Of a DNA stretch of 14,965 nucleotides, positions 13,241-14,965 are shown piece by piece. The DNA is from Candidatus Hydrothermarchaeota archaeon (GTDB lineage: Archaea > Hydrothermarchaeota > Hydrothermarchaeia > Hydrothermarchaeales > WAQR01), in NCBI GenBank assembly GCA_015520145.1, contig WAQR01000015.1, positions 1 to 14,965 on the forward strand, read 5' to 3'. Under the pieces are notes generated by a model. It saw only the letters and a program-made list of their open reading frames with translations. It had not been told where the DNA came from and did no database searches. Numbering within the stretch: the stretch's first letter is position 1; every line of letters begins with the position of its first letter. Both the position numbers and the translations under genes were made by a program.

Positions 13241-14887
13241 TCACGATACCGGGCGAGATTTACGTCCATATACAAGACCTGTCGAGTTATCTGGCAGGGT
13301 GTATCTGGCTAAAGTTTCAAAATAAGCGGACTTATTCTCAAAGATTGCCATAGTCTCTCTGACATTTTTTCGCAGGAATGGGAGTGCATAATGACCGCCA
13401 CTTTTGGTAATAACGTAGTCACAGGAGGTGATATCATTATAAAATTTTGCAGGGTTCCATACATACCCCTGGACCTGCAATGGCATGGAGTCGAGGCGGG
13501 CGTAATAGGTGAATGCCATGGCACTGAACCTTATTTGGTCAGGGAGGACGCACACAATCTCTGGAGAGGTTTTTTGTTTGGTTTCTTTGATTTCGTTTAT
13601 GTATCTGAGGATTTCCTGGATCTTCCAGTCCTCCTCTCTTGGATGCCTGTTCCAGTAACCTTCCTGATGGAATAGGTAGATCGGATATACCGGGGTATCA
13701 AGCTTCTTTTCGTCTGGCATGGATTCTATGCCGTAACTCATAATAAAGAACTGGGCAAGGCCGTATACGAGGATTAGAGATATAATAGATACCTTCAATT
13801 TACTATTTCTAATATCCATAACCCCTGCTGCTGATACGACTGCCACGGCAGGCAGGATGGGTATAATAAACCGTGTTTCTTTGTTTGCAGTGAACGTGAA
13901 AATGATAAACGGCACCGCAATCCATAATAGGAATATCGATCTGCTCTCACCAGGTCTCTTCGATAGCAGGATCATGCCTGTGACAAAGAATATAAAGTAA
14001 AAAAAGGAGATCTGGTCATTTATCAGGCTGAACACGTAGTACAGGACAGACTGGATGGAGTATATTACAGGGTCTCCTTCTATCGAACCACTACGTGTCG
14101 CATTGTCTAACAGCCTTATGAGGGAGTCACTATTTGGTATGTACCAGACAGCGGTCAGTGCAGCAGCCAGTATCAGGGAGTGCAGGGAATACCTGGACGT
14201 ATGGTACGTATGGTTTTTAATCGGGATTTTGACCATCATATATGTGAGAGGGCCTATGATAAAGAAGATGAATGTCCATTTGGTGAGCATCCCCAGTCCG
14301 AATACAATGCCGAATAGAACTGAATTTCTTTTGTTAGTAAAGCTGTTTGTAAGCAATAGGGAGTAGACTCCAAGCGAGACCACTGCCATCAACGCAAAGT
14401 CTAAAAAATACTGGCGGGACATGCCGAAGGTTATCGGATACATCGAGACAAGAAACGCTGCCAGCAATCCTGTATTTTTACTGCATATCCGCTGTCCGAT
14501 GCCGTAGGTTGAGAAGATTAGAATGACCCAGAAGACGCTGTTTACCATCACGGCAGTATCCACACTTCTCCCAAAAACCGCATAGAAAGGGATAGTCAGG
14601 ACCCTGACCAGGGGCGGATAATAGCGGTCAGCCCCGGATAGCAAGGTCATAGTAGTTTGTGGAAGGTTTTCCTGAACGCCCAGGTAGAGTTTCAGCACAT
14701 CCACCCATACAAAAGGGTGACTCAAGATGTCAAAGTACGCCAGACTCGCCAGCAGGTGATATGACTGGTCCCATGCAGGGGGAAGGGTGTCCATCTTCAG
14801 CCAGATATAGTTGCTGCCTATGTGGAACAGGGACAATAAGGCCAGTATTACATAGATCCTGGTAAACCTATTCATGATGCTCGACAC
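13241..14887 (-). CDS. ArnT/PMT-like GT-C membrane glycosyltransferase
   Basis: A 548-residue polytopic membrane protein of the GT39/GT83 (dolichyl-phosphate mannosyltransferase or ArnT) type. Its first outer loop has the acidic motif LPPAWDQSYHLLAS (35-48; D40), followed by DRYYPPLVRVLTIPFYAVFG (86-105), a typical PPL segment. The second conserved loop is PITFGMSRQYFLDFALMA, with the family aspartate. GLGMLTKWTFIFF is the usual lysine-containing helix end. The C-terminal 150 residues are a soluble domain. Such enzymes move a sugar from a polyprenyl-phosphate donor to lipid, protein or glycan on the outer face. GTG 14887 has a GGAG ribosome-binding site 8 nt away; ATG 14875 (MNRFTRIYV) is an alternative. 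It is convergent with the STT3-like gene. Confidence 0.82.
   Translation of the reverse strand: MSSIMNRFTRIYVILALLSLFHIGSNYIWLKMDTLPPAWDQSYHLLASLAYFDILSHPFVWVDVLKLYLGVQENLPQTTMTLLSGADRYYPPLVRVLTIPFYAVFGRSVDTAVMVNSVFWVILIFSTYGIGQRICSKNTGLLAAFLVSMYPITFGMSRQYFLDFALMAVVSLGVYSLLLTNSFTNKRNSVLFGIVFGLGMLTKWTFIFFIIGPLTYMMVKIPIKNHTYHTSRYSLHSLILAAALTAVWYIPNSDSLIRLLDNATRSGSIEGDPVIYSIQSVLYYVFSLINDQISFFYFIFFVTGMILLSKRPGESRSIFLLWIAVPFIIFTFTANKETRFIIPILPAVAVVSAAGVMDIRNSKLKVSIISLILVYGLAQFFIMSYGIESMPDEKKLDTPVYPIYLFHQEGYWNRHPREEDWKIQEILRYINEIKETKQKTSPEIVCVLPDQIRFSAMAFTYYARLDSMPLQVQGYVWNPAKFYNDITSCDYVITKSGGHYALPFLRKNVRETMAIFENKSAYFETLARYTLPDNSTGLVYGRKSRPVS
14197..14214. repeat. Perfect 9-bp tandem duplication inside the ArnT-like gene
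   Basis: ACGTATGGT occurs twice head to tail and in frame, giving the HTYHT segment of a short loop between membrane helices. Confidence 0.85.
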
Positions 14888-14931
14888 CCATATCTCCGCT
14901 GTACCGGCAGATTCGTGCCTGGAGAAGGACA

Positions 14932-14944
14932 GGGAGATATAAAC
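14932..14944 (-). promoter_or_regulatory. Probable TATA box of the ArnT-like gene
   Basis: On the minus strand GTTTATATCTCCC is centred about 50 nt before the GTG start, implying a leader of about 25 nt that includes the GGAG ribosome-binding site. Confidence 0.45.
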
Positions 14945-14965
14945 ACAGGCAGAGATAACATAGGA

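Overview
The window looks like a piece of a euryarchaeal chromosome, probably a cytochrome-c-making methane- or alkane-oxidising lineage related to the ANME or Methanosarcinales type. Three things support this. Starts sit behind archaeal TATA boxes with either Shine-Dalgarno leaders or no leader. The gene set is archaeal: a PIN-domain/VirB11-like ATPase with a KH domain, a KaiC/RAD55 ATPase, stand-alone ThiN, a PRC-barrel protein and an archaeal presenilin homologue. It also carries CcmF, which in archaea is restricted to cytochrome-c producers. The lineage call is inference, since no rRNA gene is present.

Layout, left to right. Positions 1-153 are the 3' end of uvrA. After a T-rich terminator and a dyad comes a small PRC-barrel gene (482-748). 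Convergent to it is a two-gene minus-strand operon for cytochrome c maturation: a membrane-anchored thioredoxin (3766-3254), then ccmF (3215-876). Upstream of that operon, 3893-4201 on the minus strand holds the relic of a Ser/Thr protein kinase C-lobe with no start codon. Three plus-strand genes follow: a presenilin/signal-peptide-peptidase-like GxGD protease (4304-5293), a small P-loop kinase (5367-5873) and a B12-binding-type radical SAM protein (5990-7417). A minus-strand block then carries hisI, the PIN/ATPase/KH protein, thiN (3 nt behind it) and a KaiC-like ATPase. Finally two convergent GT-C membrane glycosyltransferases occur: an STT3-like protein (11325-13043) and an ArnT/PMT-like protein (14887-13241). 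These suggest lipid-linked sugar or surface glycan work.

The most unusual structure not explained by genes is a set of short head-to-tail duplications, 9-16 bp units in 2-3 copies, at about ten places. Some are in coding DNA (ccmF, the PIN/ATPase gene, thiN tail, the ArnT-like gene). Others are in spacers, three of them just downstream of TATA boxes (hisI, PIN/ATPase, kaiC-like). Four perfect adjacent 9-mer duplications and one perfect 10-mer are far more than roughly 0.1 expected by chance in 15 kb at equal base frequencies. The other protein-level oddity is a CcmF whose last extracytoplasmic loop appears to contain an NrfJ-like OB-type domain.

The window has no complete mobile element, CRISPR array, tRNA or rRNA that I can see. 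Spacer 749-875, between the convergent PRC-barrel and ccmF genes, shows nothing distinctive.
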